From positions 87,857 to 151,856 of the forward strand of contig NZ_JACWUO010000010.1 of NCBI RefSeq assembly GCF_020857975.1: DNA of 64,000 nt, read 5' to 3'. The DNA is from Stenotrophomonas rhizophila (lineage in GTDB: Bacteria; Pseudomonadota; Gammaproteobacteria; Xanthomonadales; Xanthomonadaceae). The notes beneath the pieces were generated by a model. That model was not told the DNA's origin and ran no database searches. It saw only the letters and a program-made list of their open reading frames with translations. Position numbers and translations under genes: made by a program. Of the stretch, positions 48,801-56,035 are shown in pieces (position 1 is the stretch's first letter; each line of letters begins with the position of its first letter).

Positions 48801-50518
48801 ATCGTGCGTTCTGCTGCTGTACCCGCTGCCTCGGTGCGGGAGGTTTCCAGCGGTCGGCCGCTATTGTTGTCGGTATGTTCGTATTGGTAGCGGGTAATAC
48901 TGTCGCCAAAACCAGTGCGCTGGCTGATCGTGCCATGCTTGTCATATTCGAGGTAACGGGCGGCAGAGGGCGAGCCGGTAGTGGAGGAACGTTGTACCTC
49001 AATCAAGCGCGTGTAGCCGCGGACAGGTGAGAAGCGATACTCCTGCTGCCCTTCTAGCGCGTTGAATACTGTGGTGCCACTGTAATCCATTTCCAGATGC
49101 ACAGCATCCGCACCGCCGGCATGTTCGCTGCCGAGCGCCTGGCCTGCGAAGGCATAGCGATAGGTAGCGTAGCGCGCGCCCTGCTCGTCGATGATGCCAG
49201 TCAGCGCATGCGGCATTGCCTTTCCACTTGTGAAGTCTGGCTCGTTGTAGCGATACGTCAATGTAGTGCCGTCGGCTTGGCTGACTGCTACCAAGTCCGC
49301 CTCCAAGCCCACGCCATCGATTTCGTCATACCCATAACTGACCACAGTACCTGCCGCTCCGGTCACACGTGCGACCCTGCCAGAGGCATCGTAAGCGATG
49401 CTCAATGCCCGCCCTTGCTGATCACTCACACCAATCAACAAGCCGCTATGGCCTGCCGCGACCTCCGCCGCTGTATCAGGAGTGCTATAGGCCAATCGCG
49501 TTGCATTGCCATTACGGTCTTCAATCATCAACAGGCGCCCATCCGGTGAATAGTGCTCGAGTTTCTCGTCGACATCTACGTGAATCCAACCGCCATCGGC
49601 CAGCTTACTCAATACAGTTTCATCGGCGTTCTGTGCTATATATCTGCCATCAACCTCATGGAATATGCGTATCCCACCGTCTGCGCGCACTAGCTTGATT
49701 GCCGACCGGTACGCATTGGCGTCACTCGACCAGTACTCAGTCTGAATGACCTGCAGATCGTAGCCATGCCGCCAGCGGCTTCCAATGCGCGCGAGTATTG
49801 GCGCCACCCCCCAGTCGGTGCCCCTGCGGAAACTGCCACTGTTGTAGTAGCGCACCCAGCGGAGGGCGGAGGGAGCATCAATATCTACAACTTGTGCGAA
49901 CTTATTGAACGTGCCAGCGTGGATCGGATTACCGACGTATCCCGAGTCGACTGGACGTGTGCAGACTGCATCCATTGCACCACTGCCGATCAGCGGCTCT
50001 CCGAGATCGGTATCTACCGGTACAGAGTTAGAGGGCATGCAGTAGAAGTAGCTATCGCTGATCCCATCGGGGGGATAAGAGTTGTTAGCGATATCTATGC
50101 CCGAAGCAATCACTACGTACCCAGGTGAACACTGCCAAGCTTGGCGCATTCCGATGTACCAATCGAGCCCTACTCGCGGCGGCTCATCAATAGGATCAAA
50201 GCTGTAATTGAATTCTATATCCGCAGTAAGTATCCGGCTTACCCCCAACTGAGGGTGATGATCCAGCCTCTCGACGACTTTGAGTAATTTGCATTTGACG
50301 TTCTGATCGGCTTCGCAACGACGTGCAAGACCTTCGCGAGCGGCCGACTCAGCATCAGGGAATGGCATTAGCTCTCCTATCTGGGTATCGAACGACCCCG
50401 ACGCAGGCGCCACCCACACTGGCCCAAGCAAAGGTGGGATGTTGGCAGCCGATGCGTCCGAGCTCCCACTCAAAAACCACAAGCTCACACACCAGCCAAA
50501 CATCCTCCATACCTTCAT
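45860..50518 (-). CDS. Sec-exported Rhs/YD-repeat protein with variable C-terminal tail
   Basis: A protein of 1552 residues. A signal peptide is visible (MKVWRMFGWCVSLWFLSGSSDASA). Residues to about 260 are a non-repeat N-terminal region with several Cys. The Rhs core then has many YD repeats (YDASGRVARVTG, YDALNRLTGIAYPD, YDTLGRLTHAKDG) and ends with the junction FVDPLGL. The last 152 residues are unrelated to the core, carry one hydrophobic stretch and end in CQCQAK. The tail is the expected toxin position. No PAAR domain or VgrG is seen, so type VI delivery is unlikely. The start ATG 50518 is chosen for the signal peptide. Confidence 0.88.
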   Translation of the reverse strand: MKVWRMFGWCVSLWFLSGSSDASAANIPPLLGPVWVAPASGSFDTQIGELMPFPDAESAAREGLARRCEADQNVKCKLLKVVERLDHHPQLGVSRILTADIEFNYSFDPIDEPPRVGLDWYIGMRQAWQCSPGYVVIASGIDIANNSYPPDGISDSYFYCMPSNSVPVDTDLGEPLIGSGAMDAVCTRPVDSGYVGNPIHAGTFNKFAQVVDIDAPSALRWVRYYNSGSFRRGTDWGVAPILARIGSRWRHGYDLQVIQTEYWSSDANAYRSAIKLVRADGGIRIFHEVDGRYIAQNADETVLSKLADGGWIHVDVDEKLEHYSPDGRLLMIEDRNGNATRLAYSTPDTAAEVAAGHSGLLIGVSDQQGRALSIAYDASGRVARVTGAAGTVVSYGYDEIDGVGLEADLVAVSQADGTTLTYRYNEPDFTSGKAMPHALTGIIDEQGARYATYRYAFAGQALGSEHAGGADAVHLEMDYSGTTVFNALEGQQEYRFSPVRGYTRLIEVQRSSTTGSPSAARYLEYDKHGTISQRTGFGDSITRYQYEHTDNNSGRPLETSRTEAAGTAAERTITTDWHPSLRLPTRIHWLPTADTGGRQLEREYDGAGNMVLQRWIDDAAPAATRITQYTYDDTGRPLSVDGPRTDVADRTQFRYYPQDAAGCADSALACDHRKGDLWQMENALGQVTEILAYDGAGRALRVSDPNGVLTEYAYHARGGLSRITVRGATAATDRNTLISYWPTGQVQRVTESDGGSVTYLYDAAQRLTDVADSAGNSLHYTLDNAGNRIKQDIVDSDGVLRHTLSRVHNNLSQLIALKDADENASTYTYDANGNPASVTDALQRKSTLQHDPLDRQLRGVEDASGVAASIEARYTATDQVAQVTDPKGLSTTYTYNGFGDLIGQVSPDSGETTYGIDAAGNRNTRTDARGVTATYHYDALNRLTGIAYPDPNLDVGYSYDHAPVVCAADEQFSKGRLSKVLHAGGSTEYCHDRFGQLTRKLQTVNGVTTTLRYSYTAAGRLAGMTYPDGSVVDYARNNVGQISAIGLTRPGHARQVVLSQVSHAPFGPATGWTYGNGRQLQRLLDLNYRPLAVRDPAAGGLWLSYGYDPVGAITDLKDGDGSTPLVKYGYDTLGRLTHAKDGATGTAIETYAYDATGNRTALTTAAGTASYTYPADSHRLTAVDAQARSHDAAGNTTGIGDREFSYNDANRMDAVKQGGAVMESYGYNHKGERVLRAPASADAQVTVYDEAGRWVGNYGPNGQQQQAIWLDNHPVALINTPSAGVPEVAYIQPDHLGTPRVVIDPARDVAIWAWSSKSEVFGNQVPNEDPDRDGVDYELALRFPGQQATDASGMFYNYQREYEALTGRYSQSDPIGLEGGISTYAYAAGRPTVFVDPLGLEGVGYWNNGEMSSITGYVAASSCESEAAADLLVDLVPITAMASFALDVAGVDFNFYEPPYVQFGEYGVKTPFAAAGHAADAVASRAEAKAVRQLQRATEAGIHYSVANGRRNRAAASMSKAGIIRGGAKFLGPLGAFVNYRENFNKCQCQAK

Positions 50519-50741
50519 TCCATGACCGTTCCCTTGACTGACCCTCCGCACTGGACGGTCAATGACAGAAAAATAAGCAGTAGCCACACACCCGCGATAT
50601 CGATATCCACCTAGAAACCATGGTTGAATTCCCAGCTGCAACGCCGCATGCAAGACATCACGGCGCCGGCCACCACCACGGCCCGCAGGAAGCCCAGCAT
50701 CAACCCTCCCCGTCTTCGCCCGCGCCGCCTAGAATGTCGCC

Positions 50742-51278
50742 ATGAGCACCCCGACCCTGCGTACGGCCACCGCTGCCGACATCCCCGCCCTGATCGCCCT
50801 GGTTACCTCCGCCTACCGGGGCGACGCCAGTCGTGCCGGCTGGACCACCGAAGCCGACCTGCTGGACGGCGCCCGTATCGATGCCGACGGCCTGCAGGCC
50901 GACCTGGCCCGGCCGCGCTCGAGCATCCTGCTGGCCGAGCGTGATGGCCACCTGCTGGCCTGCGCGCATGTCGCCGACGACCAGGGCAAGGGCTACTTCG
51001 GCATGTTCTCGGTCGACCCGGCCCAGCAGGGCGGCGGCATCGGCAAGTGGATGATGGATGCCGCCGAGGCGCATGCCGCGCGCGAATGGGGCGTGCCGGT
51101 GATGCAGATGACGGTGATCGACGTGCGCGAGGAGCTGATCGCCTTCTACGAACGCCGTGGCTACGTGCGCACCGGCATCAAAAAGCCTTTCCCCTATGGC
51201 GATGCGCGCTTCGGCGTGCCCAAGCGCGACGACCTGCGCTTTGAAATCCTCGAAAAGCCGCTGGCGGCACAGCCGTGA
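50742..51278 (+). CDS. GNAT-family N-acetyltransferase
   Basis: An acetyl-CoA-dependent acetyltransferase of 178 residues. Motif A reads MFSVDPAQQGGGIGKWMMD, and the later YERRGYVRTG is typical. The acceptor is unknown. Its stop overlaps the GTG start of the Rieske gene (GTGA), so the two form an operon. Confidence 0.9.
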   Translation: MSTPTLRTATAADIPALIALVTSAYRGDASRAGWTTEADLLDGARIDADGLQADLARPRSSILLAERDGHLLACAHVADDQGKGYFGMFSVDPAQQGGGIGKWMMDAAEAHAAREWGVPVMQMTVIDVREELIAFYERRGYVRTGIKKPFPYGDARFGVPKRDDLRFEILEKPLAAQP

Positions 51279-51607
51279 GCGCGACCTGGACCTTCGTCTG
51301 CGCCAGCGCCGAACTGCTGCCCGGCGAGATGAAGAGCACCTTCGACGAGGTCACCGGCACCCCGATCGTGGTGTTCAACCTGGACGGCGAGCTGTATGCA
51401 CTGGAAGACCAGTGCACCCATGAGGAGTTCGAGCTGTCCTCGGGCACCTTCGACACCGCCGAGGCCAGCATCGAGTGCGTGCTGCATGGTGCGCGCTTCG
51501 ATATCCGCGATGGCCGCGCCCTGTGCGCGCCGGCCTATTCGCCGGTGGCCCGGTTCCCGGTCAAGCGCGAACACGACGGGGTGTGGACCCGCGACGACCG
51601 CGACTGA
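51275..51607 (+). CDS. Rieske 2Fe-2S ferredoxin-like protein
   Basis: A protein of 110 residues with the Rieske cluster motifs CTHEEFELSSG and CVLHGARFD (Cys-x-His and Cys-x2-His). It resembles the small ferredoxin components of non-heme dioxygenases. No oxygenase is adjacent, so the electron partner is unknown. The start is GTG, overlapping the GNAT stop. Confidence 0.9.
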   Translation: MSATWTFVCASAELLPGEMKSTFDEVTGTPIVVFNLDGELYALEDQCTHEEFELSSGTFDTAEASIECVLHGARFDIRDGRALCAPAYSPVARFPVKREHDGVWTRDDRD

Positions 51608-51651
51608 ACGCCATCGGGTAGCAACCGTCCGGCGTCGCGCCCGGCTGGTTA

Positions 51652-51672
51652 TGCGAATCATTATCGTTTCTG
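51652..51672 (+). promoter_or_regulatory. Fur-box-like site upstream of the first iron unit
   Basis: GCGAATCATTATCGTTTCT within 51652-51672 matches the Fur consensus half GATAATCATTATC at most positions. It lies 43 bases upstream of the small membrane protein gene and should repress it, the Fiu-like receptor and piuC when iron is plentiful. Confidence 0.65.
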
Positions 51673-51714
51673 TTATCGTATTGCCTCCGATTGCCCGACC
51701 CTGCCCGTCTTCCG

Positions 51715-52113
51715 ATGGCTTGCGAACGTGATGCCGCCGCTGCTGCACGACTGCCTGCGCTGCGCCTTGGCGTAGCCGCAGTGCTGTGCCTGCTCGGGCT
51801 GCTGTGCGGGGTATATCCGACCGGACCGACACGGCCGGCCGCGGCGGAATCGCCGATCACGGTGGCCGACCCGGGCCAGCGCAACGGGCTGCCGTTGCCG
51901 CCACTGCCCGAACCGGCCCTGCATGGCGCCAGCCGCGTCGAAACCGATCCCGATCCCAGCCGCGGCAGCCCCGGCGGCACCCTCCCGGGCCGCCCCGAGT
52001 ACGTGGCACGGGCCGCTGCGTCGGCCGGCCATGCGTTGCCACCGGTGGGCCTGGTCTTCCGCCCCAAACCGCAACGCCTGCCGCCCTCCCAGGCACCGCC
52101 CGCCCTGGCCTGA
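51715..52113 (+). CDS. Small Pro-rich single-helix membrane protein upstream of TonB receptor
   Basis: A protein of 132 residues. One membrane helix (about 17-35, LGVAAVLCLLGLLCG) is followed by a Pro/Ala-rich tail of about 90 residues ending LPPVGLVFRPKPQRLPP. It is not recognised as a known family. The architecture is like a TonB protein without the folded C-terminal domain. A similar protein (55506-55898) precedes the second receptor. ATG 51715 is used; a TTG at 51691 would extend it by eight residues. Confidence 0.6.
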   Translation: MACERDAAAAARLPALRLGVAAVLCLLGLLCGVYPTGPTRPAAAESPITVADPGQRNGLPLPPLPEPALHGASRVETDPDPSRGSPGGTLPGRPEYVARAAASAGHALPPVGLVFRPKPQRLPPSQAPPALA

Positions 52114-52266
52114 GCCTGCCGGCGCGCTGTCCATGCGCGCGCCGCGCGGCCCGCCTGCACGCCCGCTGCTGTTTTTTCGTTGATGCCCTCGTCCGGCGTG
52201 CATGGCCGCCTGCCATTGCGCGCCGGCCCTGCCTCCGTCTTTTTTCGTTTTCCAGGTCTTTCCACC

Positions 52267-54579
52267 ATGATCAAGAGCCGCAAACACTCCTCCCCCGCAC
52301 GCAGCGCCGCCAGCCTGGCCACGGCCAGCCTGGTCACCGGCCTGGGGCTGGCCGTCCTGCCGGGCGCGGTCCTGGCCCAATCCAGCCCGCAGACGCTGGA
52401 CCAGGTGCATGTGCTGGGCGTGCGCGGCTACAAGGCCGACAAGGTCGCCTCGCCGAAATTCACCCAGGCGCTGCAGGACACCCCGCAGACCGTCCAGGTG
52501 ATCACCAGCGACCTGTTCAGGCAGCAGGCCGCCACCACGTTGACCGAAGCACTGCGCAACAGCCCGGGCGTGGGCACCTTCTACGCCGGCGAGAACGGCA
52601 ACAGCAACACCGGCGACGCCATCTTCATGCGCGGCTTCGACACCTCCAGCAGCATCTTCGTCGATGGCGTGCGCGACATCGGCTCGATCTCGCGCGATGT
52701 GTTCAATACCGAACAGGTGGAAGTGGTCAAGGGTCCGGCCGGTACCGACAACGGCCGCTCGGCGCCGACCGGTGCGATCAACATGGTGAGCAAGCAGGCC
52801 AACCTGCACGATACGGTGTCGGCGACGGTATCGGCCGGCAGCGACAGCCAGAAGCGCGCCAGCGCCGACTGGAACCAGGCACTGGGCGCCACCAGCGCGC
52901 TGCGCCTGAACGCCATGTGGCAGGACAGCGACCAGCCCGGCCGCGACCACGTCAACAATTCGCGCTGGGGCATCGCGCCGTCGCTGGCGTTCGGGCTGGG
53001 CACCAACACACGCTACTTCCTCAACCTGCTGTACGTGGACCAGGACAACGTGCCTGACGGCGGCGTGCCGACCCTGGGCCTGCCGGGCTGGACCGCCCAG
53101 CCTACGCTGGAGCAGTTGGCCGGCCACCCGGTCAACCCGGAGAACTTCTACGGCACCCGCGCCGACCATGACGATGTCACCGCGAAGATGGCCACGTTCC
53201 GCTTCGAGCACGATTTCAACGACGCCGTGCGCCTGACCAACACCGCGCGCTGGGGCCGCACCGAGCAGGACTACCTGCTGACCGCCTTCATGGGCACCGG
53301 CGCCCGTGGCGGCAACGGCGCGCCCACCGGCAACATCCGCTACGGCAACCCGGCCGACCTGGGCAGCTACACCCTGGCGCGCAGCCTGCCCACCTTCAAG
53401 GACCAGCAGAACACCATCCTTACCGACCAGCTCAACCTGCGCGCGGATTTCAGCACCGGGCGCATCGTGCACAACCTGAGCACCGGGCTTGAATTCACCC
53501 GCGAAGAGCTCAAGAGCTTCGGCCAGGCCGCCACCGGCGGCACCACCTGGTCGCCGGCCAACCTGTATGCACCGGACTGGAACGCCACCGGCCTGACCTG
53601 GGCGCACAACGGCGCTGACAGCCACGGCAGGACCACCACCTCCTCGGTATACCTGTTCGACACGCTGCACCTGGGCCAGAGCTTCCTGCTGACCGCCGGC
53701 CTGCGCGCGGACCATTACAAGACCCAGTACCAGAGCGCGTCGGTGTGCGGCGGTCGCGGCCCGGCCTGCGGCAGCAACCCGGTCGGCACGGTGCTGCGCA
53801 ATCCCTCGCTGGAACACTCGGACACCCTGCTCAACTGGAAGATCGGCGCGGTCTACAAGGTCGATGACATCGTCAGCCTGTACGCCAACTACGCCCTGTC
53901 CCAGCAGCCCCCCGGCGGCAGCAACTTCCAGCTGAGCGCTTCGGCCAGCAGCGCCGACAACCCCAGCCTGGACCCACAGAAGGCCAAGACCGTCGAAGTG
54001 GGCACCAAGTGGAGCTTCCTGGACGACAACCTGGCCTTCAACGTGGCGCTGTTCAAGACCGAGGTGAGCAACGAGATCAACACCCAGGTGCTCGACGACG
54101 CCGGCAACCCGACCCAGACCGGCAAGAAGTCGGTGCAGGGCATCGAGGTATCCACGGTGGGCCGCATCACCGACAGCTGGTCGGTATCGGCCGGCTACAG
54201 CCACCTGGATACCGAGGTGGAGGAAGGCGCCAACGTGGCCGCCGACGGCACCCGCAACCTGACCTACACTCCCGGTGACGCCTTCACCGGCTGGACCAGC
54301 TACAGCTTCCCGTTCGGCCTGACCGTGGGCGGCGGCGTGCGCTACGCCGGCCAGATGCACCGCGGCACCGATGGCGCGGTGGGCACCCCGGCGTTCACCA
54401 AGTCCTACACGGTCTACGACGCGGTGGCCTCCTATGAGATCAACCCGCACCTGGTGCTGCGCTTGAACGCCTACAACCTGTTCGACAAGCAGTACGTGGC
54501 CGCGATCAACAAGAGCGGCTATCGTTACACCCCGGGCGCCCCGCGCTCGTTCCTGCTCAGCGCGGACATCCGCTTCTGA
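52267..54579 (+). CDS. fiu: TonB-dependent catecholate siderophore receptor (Fiu-like)
   Basis: An outer-membrane receptor of 770 residues. A signal peptide ends GAVLAQ. The plug (about 40-190) starts near QVHVLGVRGYKADKVASPKFTQ and contains the pattern QTVQVITSDL. The beta-barrel ends with SFLLSADIRF, with a terminal Phe. It resembles Fiu, which takes up monomeric catechol-iron complexes. piuC follows 49 bases downstream, the usual partner of Fiu/PiuA receptors, which supports the call. Confidence 0.9.
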   Translation: MIKSRKHSSPARSAASLATASLVTGLGLAVLPGAVLAQSSPQTLDQVHVLGVRGYKADKVASPKFTQALQDTPQTVQVITSDLFRQQAATTLTEALRNSPGVGTFYAGENGNSNTGDAIFMRGFDTSSSIFVDGVRDIGSISRDVFNTEQVEVVKGPAGTDNGRSAPTGAINMVSKQANLHDTVSATVSAGSDSQKRASADWNQALGATSALRLNAMWQDSDQPGRDHVNNSRWGIAPSLAFGLGTNTRYFLNLLYVDQDNVPDGGVPTLGLPGWTAQPTLEQLAGHPVNPENFYGTRADHDDVTAKMATFRFEHDFNDAVRLTNTARWGRTEQDYLLTAFMGTGARGGNGAPTGNIRYGNPADLGSYTLARSLPTFKDQQNTILTDQLNLRADFSTGRIVHNLSTGLEFTREELKSFGQAATGGTTWSPANLYAPDWNATGLTWAHNGADSHGRTTTSSVYLFDTLHLGQSFLLTAGLRADHYKTQYQSASVCGGRGPACGSNPVGTVLRNPSLEHSDTLLNWKIGAVYKVDDIVSLYANYALSQQPPGGSNFQLSASASSADNPSLDPQKAKTVEVGTKWSFLDDNLAFNVALFKTEVSNEINTQVLDDAGNPTQTGKKSVQGIEVSTVGRITDSWSVSAGYSHLDTEVEEGANVAADGTRNLTYTPGDAFTGWTSYSFPFGLTVGGGVRYAGQMHRGTDGAVGTPAFTKSYTVYDAVASYEINPHLVLRLNAYNLFDKQYVAAINKSGYRYTPGAPRSFLLSADIRF

Positions 54580-54587
54580 TGCAATGG

Positions 54588-54616
54588 CGGCGCGAGGGGC
54601 CATCCCCCGCGCCGCA
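54588..54616 (+). other. Hairpin between receptor and piuC genes
   Basis: GCGGCGCGAGGGG pairs with CCCCCGCGCCGC over a short loop, with no T-tract. It may lower read-through or stabilise the receptor mRNA, but it does not look like a full terminator. Confidence 0.45.
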
Positions 54617-54628
54617 TGAGGATCGCCC

Positions 54629-55315
54629 ATGTTGCTGCATGTTCCCGATGTACTCCATGCCGACCAGCTGGCCCTGCTGCAACGCCGCCTGGCTGCGGCC
54701 GACTGGACCGATGGCCGCGAAACCGTCGGTGCGCAGGGCGCGCAGGTCAAGCGCAATCAGCAGCTGCCCGACACCTCGCAGGTCAAGGCCGAGCTGGGCC
54801 GGGTAGTGCTGGCCGCACTGGAACGCCACCCGCTGTTCTTCGCAGCGGCATTGCCGCTGCGGATCCTGCCGCCACGCTTCAACCGCTACCAGGGTGGGGG
54901 CGAGTACGGCTTCCACGTCGATGGGGCGGTGATGATCACCACCGAGGACGGCCAGCGCACGCACCTGCGTTCGGATGTGTCGTGCACGCTGTTCCTGAGC
55001 CCGCCGGAGGACTACGACGGCGGCGAACTGGTGATCAGCGATACCTACGGCGAGCATGAGGTGAAGCTGCCGGCCGGCGACCTGATCGTGTACCCGTCCA
55101 GCAGCCTGCACCGCGTCAACCCGGTCACCCGTGGCGCGCGGCTGGCGTCGTTCTTCTGGGTGCAGAGCATGGTCCGCGACGACAGCGCGCGGCGCATGCT
55201 GTTGGAAATGGACACGGCGATCCAGGCCCTGCGGGCCGGCGGCGCCGACGCCGATGCGGTGCTGCAGCTGACCGGGGTGTACCACAACCTGCTGCGGCGC
55301 TGGAGCGAGGTGTAA
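54629..55315 (+). CDS. piuC: PiuC-type Fe(II)/2-oxoglutarate dioxygenase (YbiX family)
   Basis: A PKHD-type hydroxylase of 228 residues. The iron ligands are in GFHVDGA (His, Asp) and SLHRV (His), and the 2-oxoglutarate Arg is in [10 protein letters not shown]. The family is usually encoded beside Fiu/PiuA receptors and helps iron acquisition, but its substrate is not known with certainty. It is in the unit under the first Fur-box site. Confidence 0.93.
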   Translation: MLLHVPDVLHADQLALLQRRLAAADWTDGRETVGAQGAQVKRNQQLPDTSQVKAELGRVVLAALERHPLFFAAALPLRILPPRFNRYQGGGEYGFHVDGAVMITTEDGQRTHLRSDVSCTLFLSPPEDYDGGELVISDTYGEHEVKLPAGDLIVYPSSSLHRVNPVTRGARLASFFWVQSMVRDDSARRMLLEMDTAIQALRAGGADADAVLQLTGVYHNLLRRWSEV

Positions 55316-55373
55316 GCGCAGCGCGCTGAGCCGTGGGCACAGCAACAGCGTTGGACCGAACACCTCACACAGT

Positions 55374-55394
55374 CGCAAATCATTCCCATTTGCG
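55374..55394 (+). promoter_or_regulatory. Fur-box-like palindrome upstream of the second iron unit
   Basis: CGCAAAT-CATTCCC-ATTTGCG is a perfect seven-base inverted repeat around a seven-base centre. It matches the Fur pattern (A/T-rich 19-21 bp dyad with CATT core). It is the only such site before the receptor at 56036. Confidence 0.7.
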
Positions 55395-55505
55395 TTGGAT
55401 AACCAATCTCACCTACAATCCCGCCGCGCCGGCTCCCCCTGGGCCACGCCCAGCAGAGGATTGTCCTTGCGCCATCCACACCGCCACCGCAGCTTCGCCC
55501 CCGCC

Positions 55506-55898
55506 ATGCGCGGGCAGCGGCCGTTGTTGGCCGTCGTGCTGGCCTGGCTGGCGCTGCTGTCGATGCTGGTGGCCGGCCTGCCGGTGCTGGAGCGCACGCT
55601 GCCCGGCAGCACCGCGCTGGTGCTGCAGTTGCCGGTGGAAGAACGCCTGGCCGGCGGCGGTGAAGCCCCTTTGCAGGAAGAAACCCCGGCCAAGCCGCGC
55701 CGGACCGCCAGCGCGCGCCCCGCGCCGGCCACCCAGCCCCGGCCGCCGGCATTGCCGGAGGCACTGGATACGCTGATGGCCACGCTGCTGCCGTTGCCGC
55801 CGCAGACCGCCCCGGCGGTGGGCTCGGCCCCGGCCACGCCGTTGCCGGCCGCGCCCGGGCTGCGCGTACAGCGCGGCCAGGCCCCGCCGCAGGGCTGA
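55506..55898 (+). CDS. Small Pro-rich single-helix membrane protein upstream of second TonB receptor
   Basis: A protein of 130 residues. One helix (about 7-28, LLAVVLAWLALLSMLVAGL) is followed by a Pro/Ala/Arg-rich tail. It has the same design and genomic place as the protein at 51715. ATG 55506 is used; a TTG upstream with an AGAGGA Shine-Dalgarno at about 55455 would add a short basic segment. Family unknown. Confidence 0.55.
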   Translation: MRGQRPLLAVVLAWLALLSMLVAGLPVLERTLPGSTALVLQLPVEERLAGGGEAPLQEETPAKPRRTASARPAPATQPRPPALPEALDTLMATLLPLPPQTAPAVGSAPATPLPAAPGLRVQRGQAPPQG

Positions 55899-56035
55899 TT
55901 GCGGCCGGCGCGTGAGTACCCCGCGCCACGCCGGCTGAAAGCTCCTCCGCCCGCACGGGCATCCCACTGCTTCCTGCACCGCTGCGGCCACCGGCCGCGG
56001 CGCCAGCGTCCGTCTTTCCTTTTCGAGGTTCCCCC

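Noticed and set aside
45860..50518. Rhs gene as a type VI secretion effector
   Set aside because: No PAAR domain, VgrG, Hcp or adaptor gene is present, and the N-terminus is a signal peptide.
54588..54616. Hairpin after the Fiu-like receptor as an intrinsic terminator
   Set aside because: There is no T-tract, and piuC follows closely in the usual operon arrangement.
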